Below are positions 25,151-36,232 of a stretch of 64,000 bases of DNA, one piece after another. The stretch's first letter is position 1; every line of letters starts with the position of its first letter. The notes under the pieces are model-generated. The model saw nothing but the letters and a program-made list of their open reading frames with translations. It made no database searches and had not been told where the DNA came from. This stretch comes from Paracoccaceae bacterium (GTDB lineage Bacteria; Pseudomonadota; Alphaproteobacteria; Rhodobacterales; Rhodobacteraceae), in contig JANQPC010000024.1 of the NCBI GenBank assembly GCA_028285485.1, positions 1 through 64,000 of the forward strand, written 5' to 3'. The position numbers were made by a program, and so were the translations under genes.

Positions 25151-25333
25151 TTATTCAGGTTCGACCATGACCAGCGCCACCCGGCTCCCGTCGATGACAA
25201 CCTTCCCTTCCTCCCGGAAGTTGACCGTGATCCGGTCGCCGATGATCGACTGGACCTGCCCGATCCCCCAGCCAGGCGCCGCCGGGTGGCGCACCAGCAT
25301 GCCGGGCTCGAGGAAACCGTTGAGATCGGTCAT
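25151..25333 (-). CDS. DUF3553-domain small protein
   Basis: A 60-residue protein of the DUF3553 family: LEPGMLVRHPAAPGWGIGQV, then ITVNFREEGKVVIDGSRVAL. The fold resembles a small CarD/UvrD-tail-type beta barrel; no function is established. ATG 25333 is preceded by GGAGG at a good distance. A longer frame to 25396 would run into chpT. Its start codon is only 12 bp from the GTG of the divergent chpT, so each gene's ribosome binding site reaches almost to the other's start. Confidence 0.85.
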   Translation of the reverse strand: MTDLNGFLEPGMLVRHPAAPGWGIGQVQSIIGDRITVNFREEGKVVIDGSRVALVMVEPE

Positions 25334-25345
25334 CGGGGCGCCTCC

Positions 25346-25942
25346 GTGAGGGATGGGCCGAACCTTCCCGCCCTGGTCGGCTCGCGCATCTGCCACGACC
25401 TTATCAGCCCGATCGGGGCGATCGGCAACGGCCTCGAACTCCTCTCGCTCTCAGGCGTCGGCCGCAGCCCGGAGATGGAACTGATCACCGAGAGCGTGGA
25501 GAATGCCAGCGCCCGGATCCGGTTTTTTCGCGTGGCCTTCGGCGCGGCCGGGAGCGGGCAGCGGATCGGCGCCGCGGAGGTGCGGGGCATCCTGCGCGCC
25601 CTCGGGCGGGGCGGACGGCTGAGCTTCGACTGGCAGGTGGAAGAGGACGCGCTGCGCGATGAGGTGCAATGCGTGTTCCTCGCGATCCAGTGCCTGGAAA
25701 GCGCGTTACCCGCCGGGGGCACGGTGACGATTTCCCGGACCGGCCCGGATTGGCAGGTACGGGCCGAGGCCGCGACGGTGCGGATGGAGGCCGAGCTCTG
25801 GTCGGCGCTCGACGGTGGCGGTCCCCAGCCTGGGCTCTCCTCGGCCCATGTGCAGTTCCTGCTCCTGCCGGCGGCACTGACATCGCTGCGACGGCGCGCG
25901 ACCATCGAGACCGATGAGGCGGGGTTGATCCTCCGGTTCTAA
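25346..25942 (+). CDS. chpT: Histidine phosphotransferase ChpT
   Basis: A 198-residue protein passing phosphate from the hybrid kinase CckA to CtrA and CpdR. The phospho-accepting histidine is in GSRICHDLISPIGAIGNGLE at about residues 13-32, and a degenerate HATPase-like domain follows (LRDEVQCVFLAIQCLESALP to TIETDEAGLILRF). In Rhodobacteraceae this relay controls motility, gene transfer agents and division. GTG at 25346 is used because homologues begin a few residues before the SR[IL]CHD motif; the frame is open upstream but overlaps DUF3553. Candidate CtrA boxes occur elsewhere in the window (38671, 54899). Confidence 0.88.
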   Translation: MRDGPNLPALVGSRICHDLISPIGAIGNGLELLSLSGVGRSPEMELITESVENASARIRFFRVAFGAAGSGQRIGAAEVRGILRALGRGGRLSFDWQVEEDALRDEVQCVFLAIQCLESALPAGGTVTISRTGPDWQVRAEAATVRMEAELWSALDGGGPQPGLSSAHVQFLLLPAALTSLRRRATIETDEAGLILRF

Positions 25943-25967
25943 AGCGGCGGCGGCCCTGACCGGGCGG

Positions 25968-26059
25968 AAGGCGCGTCGACGCGCCTTTCTGAAGCGCCGT
26001 CGACGACGCTTGCGGACGCGATGTCGACATCGCGTAAACACGGCCCGTCGACGGGCCGT
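25968..26059. repeat. Array of four 20-bp GTCGAC-centred palindromes at 24-bp period
   Basis: Units start at 25968, 25992, 26016 and 26040, each 20 bp, with 4-bp spacers. Sequences are AAGGCGCGTCGACGCGCCTT, AAGCGCCGTCGACGACGCTT (one mismatched pair), ACGCGATGTCGACATCGCGT and ACGGCCCGTCGACGGGCCGT. The centre GTCGAC and the terminal A/T are constant, while arms differ but stay self-complementary. The array fills the space between the convergent chpT and proA. It could serve as a two-way terminator or a protein-binding array. Confidence 0.92.
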
Positions 26060-26065
26060 CCCGGC

Positions 26066-27316
26066 TCAGGCCCGCACGGTCCCGTCGCCGATCACGCGGT
26101 ATTTCACGCTGGTCAGTTCCGTCGCGCCGACCGGCCCCCTTGCATGCATCTTGCCGGTGGCGATGCCGATCTCCGCGCCCATGCCGAACTCGCCGCCATC
26201 GGCGAACTGGGTCGACGCATTGTGCATCAGAATCGCGCTGTCGAGTTCGTCCATGAACCGGGCGGCCGCATGGGCGTCCTCGGTCAGGATACACTCGGTA
26301 TGGCTGGACCCGTAGCGCCGGATATGGTCCATCGCTTCGTCAATATCTTCAACAACTTTCGCCGCGATCTTCATGTCGAGGTATTCCATCCCCCAATCCG
26401 CTTGCGTTGCGGGGACGGAGCCGTTCAAACCTTCCGCATGGACCTCGACCCCGGCGGCGATCAGGGCCTCGACCACCTCCTGCCCGAGACTGAGCGCGTC
26501 GCGATGCACCAGCAGACATTCGGCAGCGCCGCAGATACCGGTGCGGCGGGTCTTGGCGTTGAGCACCACGTCGAGAGATTTCTGCCGGTCGGCGGCGGCG
26601 TCGAGATAGACATGCACGATCCCTTCGAGATGGGCGAAGACCGGCACCCGGGCCTCGCGCTGCACGAGGCCGACGAGCCCCTTGCCGCCGCGCGGCACGA
26701 TCACGTCGATGGTCTCGGTCATGGTCAGCATCTCGCTCACCGCCGCGCGATCGCGGGTCGGGACGAGCTGGATCGCGGCTTCGGGCAGGCCCGCCACGCG
26801 CAACCCCGCCACCAGGCAGTCATGGATCGCGCGGGAGGAATGGAAGCTCTCCGACCCGCCACGCAGGATCACCGCATTGCCGGATTTGAGGCAGAGCGCC
26901 CCGGCATCGGCGGTCACGTTCGGGCGGCTTTCATAGATCACGCCGACGACGCCGAGGGGCGTGCGCACCCGCTCGATATGGAGGCCCGAGGGCATGTCCC
27001 AGGCGGCCACGACCTCACCCACCGGGTCGGTCTGGGCGGCGACGGCGCGGAGGCCGTCGGCCATGCCCGCGATCCGCTCAGGATTGAGCAGCAGGCGGTC
27101 CATCATGGCCCCGCTCAGCCCCTTCTCACGACCGTAGTCGAGATCGAGGGCGTTGGCGGCGAGGAGATCGGCCTCGGCGGCGTCGATGGCGTCTGCGGCG
27201 GCATTCAGCGCCGCGGCCCGGCTCTCGGCGGAGGAATAGGCGAGGACCTGCGCCGCCTCGCGGGCGCGGGCACCGATCCCGGCCATCAGCTCGGGGATAT
27301 TGTCGAGGTCCTTCAT
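26066..27316 (-). CDS. proA: Gamma-glutamyl phosphate reductase
   Basis: A 416-residue NADPH-dependent enzyme reducing gamma-glutamyl phosphate to glutamate semialdehyde, the second step of proline synthesis. Its aldehyde-dehydrogenase-like fold shows [34 protein letters not shown], and the catalytic cysteine region [14 protein letters not shown]. It follows proB after 9 bp and is the last gene of the GNAT-GNAT-obg-proB-proA operon. The transcript runs into the GTCGAC palindrome array 7 bp beyond the stop codon, a natural terminator candidate. Confidence 0.96.
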   Translation of the reverse strand: MKDLDNIPELMAGIGARAREAAQVLAYSSAESRAAALNAAADAIDAAEADLLAANALDLDYGREKGLSGAMMDRLLLNPERIAGMADGLRAVAAQTDPVGEVVAAWDMPSGLHIERVRTPLGVVGVIYESRPNVTADAGALCLKSGNAVILRGGSESFHSSRAIHDCLVAGLRVAGLPEAAIQLVPTRDRAAVSEMLTMTETIDVIVPRGGKGLVGLVQREARVPVFAHLEGIVHVYLDAAADRQKSLDVVLNAKTRRTGICGAAECLLVHRDALSLGQEVVEALIAAGVEVHAEGLNGSVPATQADWGMEYLDMKIAAKVVEDIDEAMDHIRRYGSSHTECILTEDAHAAARFMDELDSAILMHNASTQFADGGEFGMGAEIGIATGKMHARGPVGATELTSVKYRVIGDGTVRA

Positions 27317-27325
27317 GCGCTTTCC

Positions 27326-30482
<3,157 letters not shown>

Positions 30483-30488
30483 GACCGG

Positions 30489-31028
30489 TCAGTCGAGCTT
30501 CAGGGCATAGGTCCAGGTTGGCACAACGGCGGCGCGGGCCACCGAGAACGCTTCGGCATCGCCGAGATAGGCAAAGCCGGAATTGGTCAGGACCCGGGCC
30601 GAGCCCGGATTGTCCTGGAAGACCTCGGCAAAGAGCTGCGCGGCGCCCTGCGGATTGGCGTCGATCACCGCGCCCACCGCCTCGGTCGCGAGACCGGCAT
30701 TCCAGAAGGCCGGGGCGACCCAGTAGCTGATCTCCGACTGGCGCCGGTCCATGGCGGTCAGGCGCATGATCCCCATGACTTCGGCATGGCCCGAGGCCGA
30801 GCCGTCCATGGCCCAGATATCCTCGCAGCGCCCCTCGCTCACCGATTTCTCGATCAGCGCGGCGGTGGCGCCGGGGGGCAGCGGATGCGGGATGTCCTTG
30901 GTCATCTGCGCGACCCGGGGATCGGCGGCATAGAGGTCCAGAAGGCCGGTATCGCTCATTCTCAGGGGCCGCAGGACGAAGCGCGCGGCGGTCAGGACGG
31001 GCGGGGCCGTGGTGGTGTCGAACATCAT
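30489..31028 (-). CDS. GNAT acetyltransferase (RimJ/RimL type)
   Basis: A 179-residue single-domain N-acetyltransferase: VLTAARFVLRPLRMSDTGLL at the start, SEISYWVAPAFWNAGLATEA over the acetyl-CoA loop, and ENPGS-like DNPGSARVLTNSGFAYLG near the end. It is the first gene of the operon that continues through obg to proA, 6 bp before the next GNAT gene. A terminator-like hairpin between it and rpmA suggests that a promoter lies in 31029-31140. Confidence 0.87.
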   Translation of the reverse strand: MMFDTTTAPPVLTAARFVLRPLRMSDTGLLDLYAADPRVAQMTKDIPHPLPPGATAALIEKSVSEGRCEDIWAMDGSASGHAEVMGIMRLTAMDRRQSEISYWVAPAFWNAGLATEAVGAVIDANPQGAAQLFAEVFQDNPGSARVLTNSGFAYLGDAEAFSVARAAVVPTWTYALKLD

Positions 31029-31145
31029 GGTCTCCTCCGGGGACCGGGGCGGTCTGGTCGCGCGGGCTCCTCTTCCCGTAGCGTCCTGACCTTTCCAGTC
31101 TCTTTCAGGTGGGGTCGCCTTCTGCCGGTGTCATCCCCCCGTAAC

Positions 31146-31178
31146 GAGAAAGGGACCGGCCTTTGCCGATCCCCTTTT
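31146..31178 (-). terminator. Terminator after rplU-rpmA
   Basis: Read on the minus strand, AAAAGGGGATCGGC and GGCCGGTCCCTTTCTC form a hairpin around a short A-rich loop, followed by a pyrimidine-rich TTTCTCGTT. It lies 28 bp after the rpmA stop codon. The stem has one or two imperfections, so termination may be partial. Confidence 0.65.
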
Positions 31179-31205
31179 AAGTTTCTGCCGTTATGTGAGG
31201 ATCGG

Positions 31206-31475
31206 CTATTCTGCGGCCTCCGCCGCCGGGCGTACGGAGATGAAGGTGCGGCCCTTGAAGCCCGTGCGGAACTCCACATGGCCCTCGACCGTGGCGAAGA
31301 TCGTGTGATCCTTGCCCTGGCCCGTGCCCTCGCCCGGCCAATACTTGTTGCCGCGCTGGCGCGCGATGATGTTGCCGGGGATCACGATCTCGCCGCCGAA
31401 CTTCTTGACGCCGAGGCGCCGGCCGGCGCTGTCGCGGCCGTTGCGGGACGAGCCGCCTGCTTTCTTATGTGCCAT
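31206..31475 (-). CDS. rpmA: 50S ribosomal protein L27
   Basis: An 89-residue ribosomal protein near the peptidyl transferase centre. The N-terminus [20 protein letters not shown] and the stretch [20 protein letters not shown] are diagnostic. The N-terminal extension cleaved in Firmicutes is absent, as expected for Proteobacteria. It follows rplU with a 5-bp gap. It ends in an alanine-rich tail (VRPAAEAAE). Confidence 0.98.
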   Translation of the reverse strand: MAHKKAGGSSRNGRDSAGRRLGVKKFGGEIVIPGNIIARQRGNKYWPGEGTGQGKDHTIFATVEGHVEFRTGFKGRTFISVRPAAEAAE

Positions 31476-31480
31476 CTCGC

Positions 31481-32197
31481 TTACTCCTCGCCTTCGGCCG
31501 TGATGGCCTTGGCCTGATCGATCCAGCCTTCGCGCTCGATCCGGCCCTTGAAGTTCAGCTTCTCATCGAAATCCGCCACGTCGGCTTCGGTCCAGGCGGC
31601 GATCTGGGCGAAGCTGGTGACGCCGGCCTCATTGAGTTTCTTCTCAAGCGCCGGGCCGACGCCCGAGAGCTTCTTGAGGTCGTCGCCGCCGGTCGCTGCC
31701 TTCTTCGCCTTGGCGGGCTTGGCCGCCTTCTCCGCTTTCTCTGCCTTCGCCGGGGCCTCAGCCTTGGCTTTGGCCGGCGTGTCGTCCTTCGCCTTCTTGG
31801 CAGGCTTCGCGGGCGTCTTCGGTGCCTCGGCGGCCTCCGACGCGGTGAACCCCGCGCCGCCCAGGGCGGCCTTCACGCCGGACTTGTCGGCGCCCTTCTC
31901 CAGAATCTCGGTGATCCGGACGAGGGTGAGCTGCTGGCGGTGGCCCTTGGTGCGCTTCGAGCTGTGCTTGCGGCGGCGGCGCTTGAAGTTGATGACCTTC
32001 TCGCCCTTGATCTGGTCGATCACCTCGGCCTGCACGCCGGCGCCGGCCACCATCGGGGTGCCGAGCGTGGTGCCCACCATCAGAATGTCGTTGAACTGGA
32101 CGGTCTCACCCGCCTCCGCGGCCAGCTTTTCGACGCGCAGCACGTCGCCGCTCGTCACCTTGTACTGCTTGCCGCCGGTCTTCAGAACCGCAAACAT
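31481..32197 (-). CDS. rplU: 50S ribosomal protein L21 with C-terminal helix-hairpin-helix extension
   Basis: A 238-residue protein. Residues 1-105 are canonical L21 ([40 protein letters not shown]). A lysine/alanine/proline-rich linker spans about 120-175. A helix-hairpin-helix domain ends the protein ([39 protein letters not shown]), similar to domains that bind nucleic acids. Normal L21 is about 103 residues. The extension occurs in related Alphaproteobacteria and its role is not known. It is the first gene of the rplU-rpmA unit. Confidence 0.96.
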   Translation of the reverse strand: MFAVLKTGGKQYKVTSGDVLRVEKLAAEAGETVQFNDILMVGTTLGTPMVAGAGVQAEVIDQIKGEKVINFKRRRRKHSSKRTKGHRQQLTLVRITEILEKGADKSGVKAALGGAGFTASEAAEAPKTPAKPAKKAKDDTPAKAKAEAPAKAEKAEKAAKPAKAKKAATGGDDLKKLSGVGPALEKKLNEAGVTSFAQIAAWTEADVADFDEKLNFKGRIEREGWIDQAKAITAEGEE

Positions 32198-32330
32198 CTC
32201 TCGCTTCCTTCATATCCCGCGTCACCGGGTCCCCCTATGGGGCGTTTCGGCCTTCCCGGCCACCCTTGGACGGCGCGCCTCAATGGGCGTGTCTAATGTG
32301 ATCCGGAAGCCGGTGCCGCCGGAGAGCGCG

Positions 32331-32359
32331 CTTATCGGCAGATCGCGGGGGCAAGTCAA
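32331..32359 (-). promoter_or_regulatory. Probable sigma-70 promoter of rplU-rpmA
   Basis: On the minus strand TTGACT (32359-32354) is followed after exactly 17 bp by GATAAG (32336-32331). Predicted transcription would start near 32324, giving a leader of about 125 bases before the rplU ATG at 32197. The long leader leaves room for control of ribosomal protein expression. Confidence 0.6.
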
Positions 32360-32485
32360 GTCTTTCGATCTCCACGACACTCCAGTGAGGCAAGGACCCA
32401 GCGACATCGCCGCCATCACCGAACGGGCTGCCTACAACACACCTGACCACGGTTGCGCTCTACCCGCCCGAATAGCGCCGAAGGC

Positions 32486-32628
32486 GCCGGGCATCGACAG
32501 ACCGTCCGGGCGGGCTGGCGATTGGGTGAGGCTGGGCGCGGAGCTCGGAGCGGGGGATGTGCTTGGCTGCCATAAAGCGCCATAGCTCAACTGTCGTATC
32601 GCCATCCCCCGGTCTGTCGATGCCCGGC
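32486..32628. repeat. 143-bp element with perfect 18-bp terminal inverted repeats, related to the dispersed repeat
   Basis: Left end GCCGGGCATCGACAGACC (32486-32503) and right end GGTCTGTCGATGCCCGGC (32611-32628) are exact reverse complements. The inside shares GGCGATTGGGTGA and ATAAAGCGC with the repeats at 3601 and 21617 but is otherwise diverged and shorter. It fills most of the spacer between rplU and the DUF2059 gene (32198-32695). The rest of that spacer holds the rplU promoter and no gene. Confidence 0.8.
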
Positions 32629-32695
32629 TTGGTTGGCAACGAAGACAGTCGGGTGCGGGATATGCGTGGTTTCTCTCGATCTTCTTCGCCGAACC

Positions 32696-33523
32696 CTACA
32701 GTTCCTGACTGCCCATATAGCGCGCCGAGGCGAGGCCGAGGGCGCGGCTCACATCGTCGAACATCGCGTCGAACGACGCAAAGAGCGCCCGGTTCATCTG
32801 CCGGCCGGCCTCGGTCTTCGAGAAGTCGATATAGGCCTGAAGGTCCTCGTCACTCAGCGGCTGATAGGCCATCAGCAGGAAGGAATAGACCCATTCGGTC
32901 GTATTCTGCCGGATCTCCGGCTCCTGCGCCCAGACATCGCGGAGCACCTGCTCTTCGGTCAACTCGAACGGGAAGGCGCCGCCATCGACCAGCCCCATGA
33001 AGAACGCGTAGTTGGAGTTCATCGCGCCGGTGACATTGGTCTCGATCAGGTCGTTGGCCTCGACGAAATCCCGGACCATCAGGTAGCGCGCGGTCTCATC
33101 CGCCATGGCGAGCGCGGCGGCCTCGTTCGCGGCCTCCTCCACGCCTTCGTCGAGGAGCGCACCGCGGCCCGATGACTCCAGCGACACGATGGTCAGGCCG
33201 GGTTCGGTGGAGAAGAAGTCGAGCATCGGGGCCAGATCGAGGCCGTTGAGTTCGGTTTCGAGCTGCGCCACGACCTGGGCCTGCATCCGGTCCACATCGT
33301 AGATCGCGGCGACGGTCGCCGGCCAATCCTCGACACCCTGACCGGGGAACAGATCGGTCTGGATCTGATCGGCATAGGTCATCCCCTCCTGCTGCATGAT
33401 CACGAGGATCTCCGGCAGGTTGAGCGCTTCGAAGAGGGTCTCTGCGGGGCTCTGCGGCGCGGTCTGCGCGGCGGCGAAGGGCGCGGCCAATAGGCTAAGG
33501 CTGAGAGCGGCGGCTCTGATCAT
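32696..33523 (-). CDS. Exported DUF2059-domain protein
   Basis: A 275-residue protein with a clear signal peptide (MIRAAALSLSLLAAPFAAAQ, cleavage after AAA or AQ), hence periplasmic. Two DUF2059-like helical regions follow, the second around DLQAYIDFSKTEAGRQMNRA. The family has no established function. ATG 33523 is chosen because the signal peptide starts there; the frame remains open upstream through the tRNA gene, which cannot be coding. No partner gene lies next to it. Confidence 0.82.
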   Translation of the reverse strand: MIRAAALSLSLLAAPFAAAQTAPQSPAETLFEALNLPEILVIMQQEGMTYADQIQTDLFPGQGVEDWPATVAAIYDVDRMQAQVVAQLETELNGLDLAPMLDFFSTEPGLTIVSLESSGRGALLDEGVEEAANEAAALAMADETARYLMVRDFVEANDLIETNVTGAMNSNYAFFMGLVDGGAFPFELTEEQVLRDVWAQEPEIRQNTTEWVYSFLLMAYQPLSDEDLQAYIDFSKTEAGRQMNRALFASFDAMFDDVSRALGLASARYMGSQEL

Positions 33524-33639
33524 GACTGCTCCGTTTGTTGTTGCCCTTGTTCTAGGGATGCGGGGCGCGCATTCCAAGGGGCTCACTGGTAAAGTGATGA
33601 ATCCGGCCGCTCCTTGCGTGTGCTGTTCTTGGGCGACGC

Positions 33640-33688
33640 CGAGTTTTCGTCGAAAACTCGAAACCTGCTGATTTTCGACGAAAATCAG
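33640..33688. repeat. Twin palindrome (21 bp + 7 bp + 21 bp) upstream of tRNA-Ser
   Basis: Positions 33640-33660 have arms CGAGTTTTCG and CGAAAACTCG around T; 33668-33688 have arms CTGATTTTCG and CGAAAATCAG around A. Both centres are TTCGNCGAA. It lies 66 bp before tRNA-Ser and 116 bp upstream of the DUF2059 start codon. Confidence 0.88.
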
Positions 33689-33754
33689 GCGCCTGCCGGT
33701 GAGGGGTTGCGCGGGGGCCGGCGCGCGCGTAGATGCAGCGGCCAGACCCTTCGC

Positions 33755-33844
33755 GGAGAGGTGCCGGAGTGGTCGAACGGGGCGGTCTCGAAAACCGTTG
33801 TGGGTGCAAGCCCACCCAGGGTTCGAATCCCTGTCTCTCCGCCA
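33755..33844 (+). tRNA. tRNA-Ser (CGA)
   Basis: The gene starts GGAGAGGTGCCGGAGTGG and ends CTCTCCGCCA, with encoded CCA. The acceptor stem GGAGAGG pairs with the 3' strand CTCTCC region. The anticodon loop CTCGAAA gives CGA at 33789-33791. The variable arm TGTGGGTGCAAGCCCACC is long, as in serine tRNA, and the T arm is GGGTTCGAATCC. It decodes UCG. Confidence 0.96.
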
Positions 33845-33908
33845 GATCCCCCGCTGCTTTGCCCGCCGCTTTGCCCGCATCGCTTTCCCGGGTTTCGGGC
33901 GGCGCCGC

Positions 33909-34349
33909 TCACGGGCCCGGCGGCTGTTCGAGTTCCAGAATGTTTCCCTCCGGGTCGCGCAGATATACGATGAGATGCGGGCGCGCCTGTGTGCCGAAAT
34001 CGGTGATCTCGCCCTGAAGCGACCCGCCGCATCGAAGCACGCGTTCGACCGTGGCGGCAAGATCGGGCACCGCGAGCGCCATATGCCCGAAGCCCGGCGC
34101 ATTCACCTCCGGCGCGGGCCTTTCGGCCATGGGCGCGTATTGCATGATCTCCAGAAACGGCGCCTCAGGCCCAGAGATGTTGAGCCAGATCGCATAGATC
34201 TCCACGCCCGGCAGGCCGTTGCCGCGCCAAACGGTTTCGCCCGAAAGCCGTTTTGGAGGGCGGCGCTCGGTGAAACCCAAGGCGCTTTGGTAAAAGGCAG
34301 CGAGCCGATCGGCGTTGCGCGCCGTAAGGCTGAGATGGGCGAGCTTCAT
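33909..34349 (-). CDS. VOC/glyoxalase-family protein
   Basis: A 146-residue protein with two beta-alpha-beta-beta-beta halves of the vicinal oxygen chelate fold. It starts MKLAHLSLTARNADRLAAFY, has GFGHMALAVPDLAATVERVL in the middle, and ends with the metal-ligand region LRDPEGNILELEQ. Candidate ligands are His5, His near residue 90 and the final Glu. The reaction is unknown; members range from glyoxalases to antibiotic-binding proteins. ATG 34349 is preceded by GGGGAAG. It is a single gene ending 64 bp from tRNA-Ser on the opposite strand. Confidence 0.82.
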   Translation of the reverse strand: MKLAHLSLTARNADRLAAFYQSALGFTERRPPKRLSGETVWRGNGLPGVEIYAIWLNISGPEAPFLEIMQYAPMAERPAPEVNAPGFGHMALAVPDLAATVERVLRCGGSLQGEITDFGTQARPHLIVYLRDPEGNILELEQPPGP

Positions 34350-34563
34350 CTTCCCCAGACCTGCCCCTGGCCCTTTGCGCCGGGCCGTTTCGGTGGCTTT
34401 GGCGCACTCTTTCACGCGCCGCCGCACCGGTCAAAACCCATGACGGCGGGCTGCATTTTTTCGCCGCACGGGGCCGTGCAAACATGCCGCGCCGCGGGGA
34501 AATCATGCCGCCCGCATCGGCCATGGCCCAATTTTTGCCCCATTGGCGCGGCAGGTGGGCAGC

Positions 34564-35043
34564 ATGACGGACACACATTCCCCCCCGCCCCAGCCGCCCG
34601 AAACGCTTTGGCAGAACTGGGGTTTTTACGCCGTTCTGGCCGGTGCCCTGGGCCTTGCGGCGGTGTTCCTTCACATCTCCTTGCAGTTCAACACCCCCCA
34701 ACCCTCTGCCGCGCAGCAGGTTGGCGAGATTGCGGGTGAGATGCGCCGCGCCGCCTGGCGCGGATTTCTGGGCCTTGAGCAGGAACCTGCCCCGGCCGCC
34801 GCCGCAGTGCCCTGGTGGCAGGCGCATTTTCCCCTGGTGGGGCCGATCCTCGGCATCATCGCAGTGGTGCTTGGCCTGATCTCCGCGCTCCGGCGCGAAG
34901 ATCGCCGGTTTGTGACCTATTCGCTGGGCCTTGGCACCTCGGCCATCGTGTTTCAGGCGTTCTGGTGGGTGTTGGTTCTGGTGCTTGGGGTGATCCTGCT
35001 GATTTCCGTCATCCAGAATATGGACGGGATCTTCGGCGGCTGA
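34564..35043 (+). CDS. Hypothetical membrane protein
   Basis: A 159-residue protein of unknown function. The N-terminus is proline-rich (SPPPQPPETLWQNWG), and four hydrophobic segments follow: FYAVLAGALGLAAVFLHISL, LVGPILGIIAVVLGLISAL, TYSLGLGTSAIVFQAFWW and VLVLVLGVILLISVIQNM, the last two almost contiguous. An alanine/proline-rich loop separates the first two. I recognise no family. ATG 34564 is preferred; an ATG 21 bases upstream lacks a better binding site. The beta-lactamase-fold gene follows 79 bp later on the same strand. Confidence 0.6.
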   Translation: MTDTHSPPPQPPETLWQNWGFYAVLAGALGLAAVFLHISLQFNTPQPSAAQQVGEIAGEMRRAAWRGFLGLEQEPAPAAAAVPWWQAHFPLVGPILGIIAVVLGLISALRREDRRFVTYSLGLGTSAIVFQAFWWVLVLVLGVILLISVIQNMDGIFGG

Positions 35044-35122
35044 CCGCTTTGGCACGCACGGCGGGCGCGGTTCGCGCTTGAAGGGGCTGTCGGTCTGCGC
35101 CACCTGAAGGCATGGTGTTCCC

Positions 35123-36232
35123 ATGCCCCTGTTCCGCGCCCTTGCCGCCGCGCTTGTGATGGCGGCTTTCGCAACCCCCGCCGCGCCCGAGGAGGACGCA
35201 GCCATATTGCGTGCTGCGTTCGAGGCTGCGCAGGCGCCCGGCTTCGCGCTTGCGCTCGGCTTTGCCCGGGCGGACGGGGCCCCGGAGGTGCTGGCAGGCG
35301 GCCCACGGCATCGCGGCAGCGCAGAAGAGATCGGGCCGGACGCCCGCTGGCATATCGGCTCTATCACTAAATCTTTTACCGCGACGCTGATCGTGCGGAT
35401 GGCTGAAGACGGCGCGCTATCCCTCGATGCGCCGATCGGCACCTATCTCGGGGGCTATGCGGGCGAGATGCATCCCGATTGGCGAGGCGTCACGCTGCGC
35501 GCACTTCTGAGCCACACCGCCGGGCTGCCCCCGAACCCGCCGCGCCGCTCGCTGCGTGCCCCCGAAAGCGATGACCCATCGGAAGACAGGCGCGCGGTGC
35601 TTCGGGCCATGTGGGGGGAGCCGCCTTCGGGCACTTGGGGCGCATTCGAATACTCCAACACCGGTTACATGCTCGCGGGGCTCGTGGCGGAACAGGTGGC
35701 AGGCGCGCCGTGGCAGGCGCTGGTGACCGAACGCCTGCTCACCCCACTTGCGCTGAGCAGTGCGGGGTTCGGGGCGCCAAAAGGCACGGGCGATCCCTTC
35801 GGCCACACCCGCATCTTCGGGATCGCGCGGAAGGCGGACCCGAGCCGGGGGCGCGCCGATAATCCCGCCTGGATGGGGCCTGCGGGCACCCTGCATATGA
35901 GCCTTGGCGATCTGCTCACATGGGGGCAAAGCCATCTACGTGCCTGCGCGGGTGCCGATCTGCCCGGCCTGCCCGGCGCCGCCGGGTGCCGGGAGATGCA
36001 CCGCGCCGGTGCGGGCGGCTATGGGCTGGGATGGGTGCTCGGCAAGGGGCCCGATGGCGCACAGGTGATCTGGCACAACGGATCGAATACGATGTGGCAT
36101 GCCATCGTCATGCTCCTGCCCGAACACGATCTGGTGGTGGCTGCCGCCGCAAACGTGGCACAGGGCGCGCGCGTTGAGGCCGCCGCGAGAGCGCTGGCGG
36201 ATGCCCTTCTGGCCGAAGCCACGCGCCCCTAG
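35123..36232 (+). CDS. Serine hydrolase, beta-lactamase/D-alanyl carboxypeptidase fold
   Basis: A 369-residue class-C-type serine hydrolase with an N-terminal signal peptide (FRALAAALVMAAFATPAA). The active-site SxxK is SITK in WHIGSITKSFTATLIVRM, and the YxN motif is YSN in FEYSNTGYMLAGLVAEQ. A third motif may be HNG in VIWHNGSNTMWHA. Members include carboxypeptidases, esterases and AmpC-like enzymes, so resistance cannot be concluded. It is probably periplasmic. A weak five-pair hairpin with AATTTT follows the stop codon. Confidence 0.87.
   Translation: MPLFRALAAALVMAAFATPAAPEEDAAILRAAFEAAQAPGFALALGFARADGAPEVLAGGPRHRGSAEEIGPDARWHIGSITKSFTATLIVRMAEDGALSLDAPIGTYLGGYAGEMHPDWRGVTLRALLSHTAGLPPNPPRRSLRAPESDDPSEDRRAVLRAMWGEPPSGTWGAFEYSNTGYMLAGLVAEQVAGAPWQALVTERLLTPLALSSAGFGAPKGTGDPFGHTRIFGIARKADPSRGRADNPAWMGPAGTLHMSLGDLLTWGQSHLRACAGADLPGLPGAAGCREMHRAGAGGYGLGWVLGKGPDGAQVIWHNGSNTMWHAIVMLLPEHDLVVAAAANVAQGARVEAAARALADALLAEATRP

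Noticed and set aside
33755-33844. tRNA-Ser as attachment site of an integrated island
   Set aside because: No integrase gene and no direct repeat of the tRNA 3' end were found downstream; following genes are ordinary core genes.
35123-36232. Antibiotic-resistance beta-lactamase
   Set aside because: SxxK and YxN motifs define only the broad fold shared by peptidases and esterases; nothing points to beta-lactam hydrolysis.
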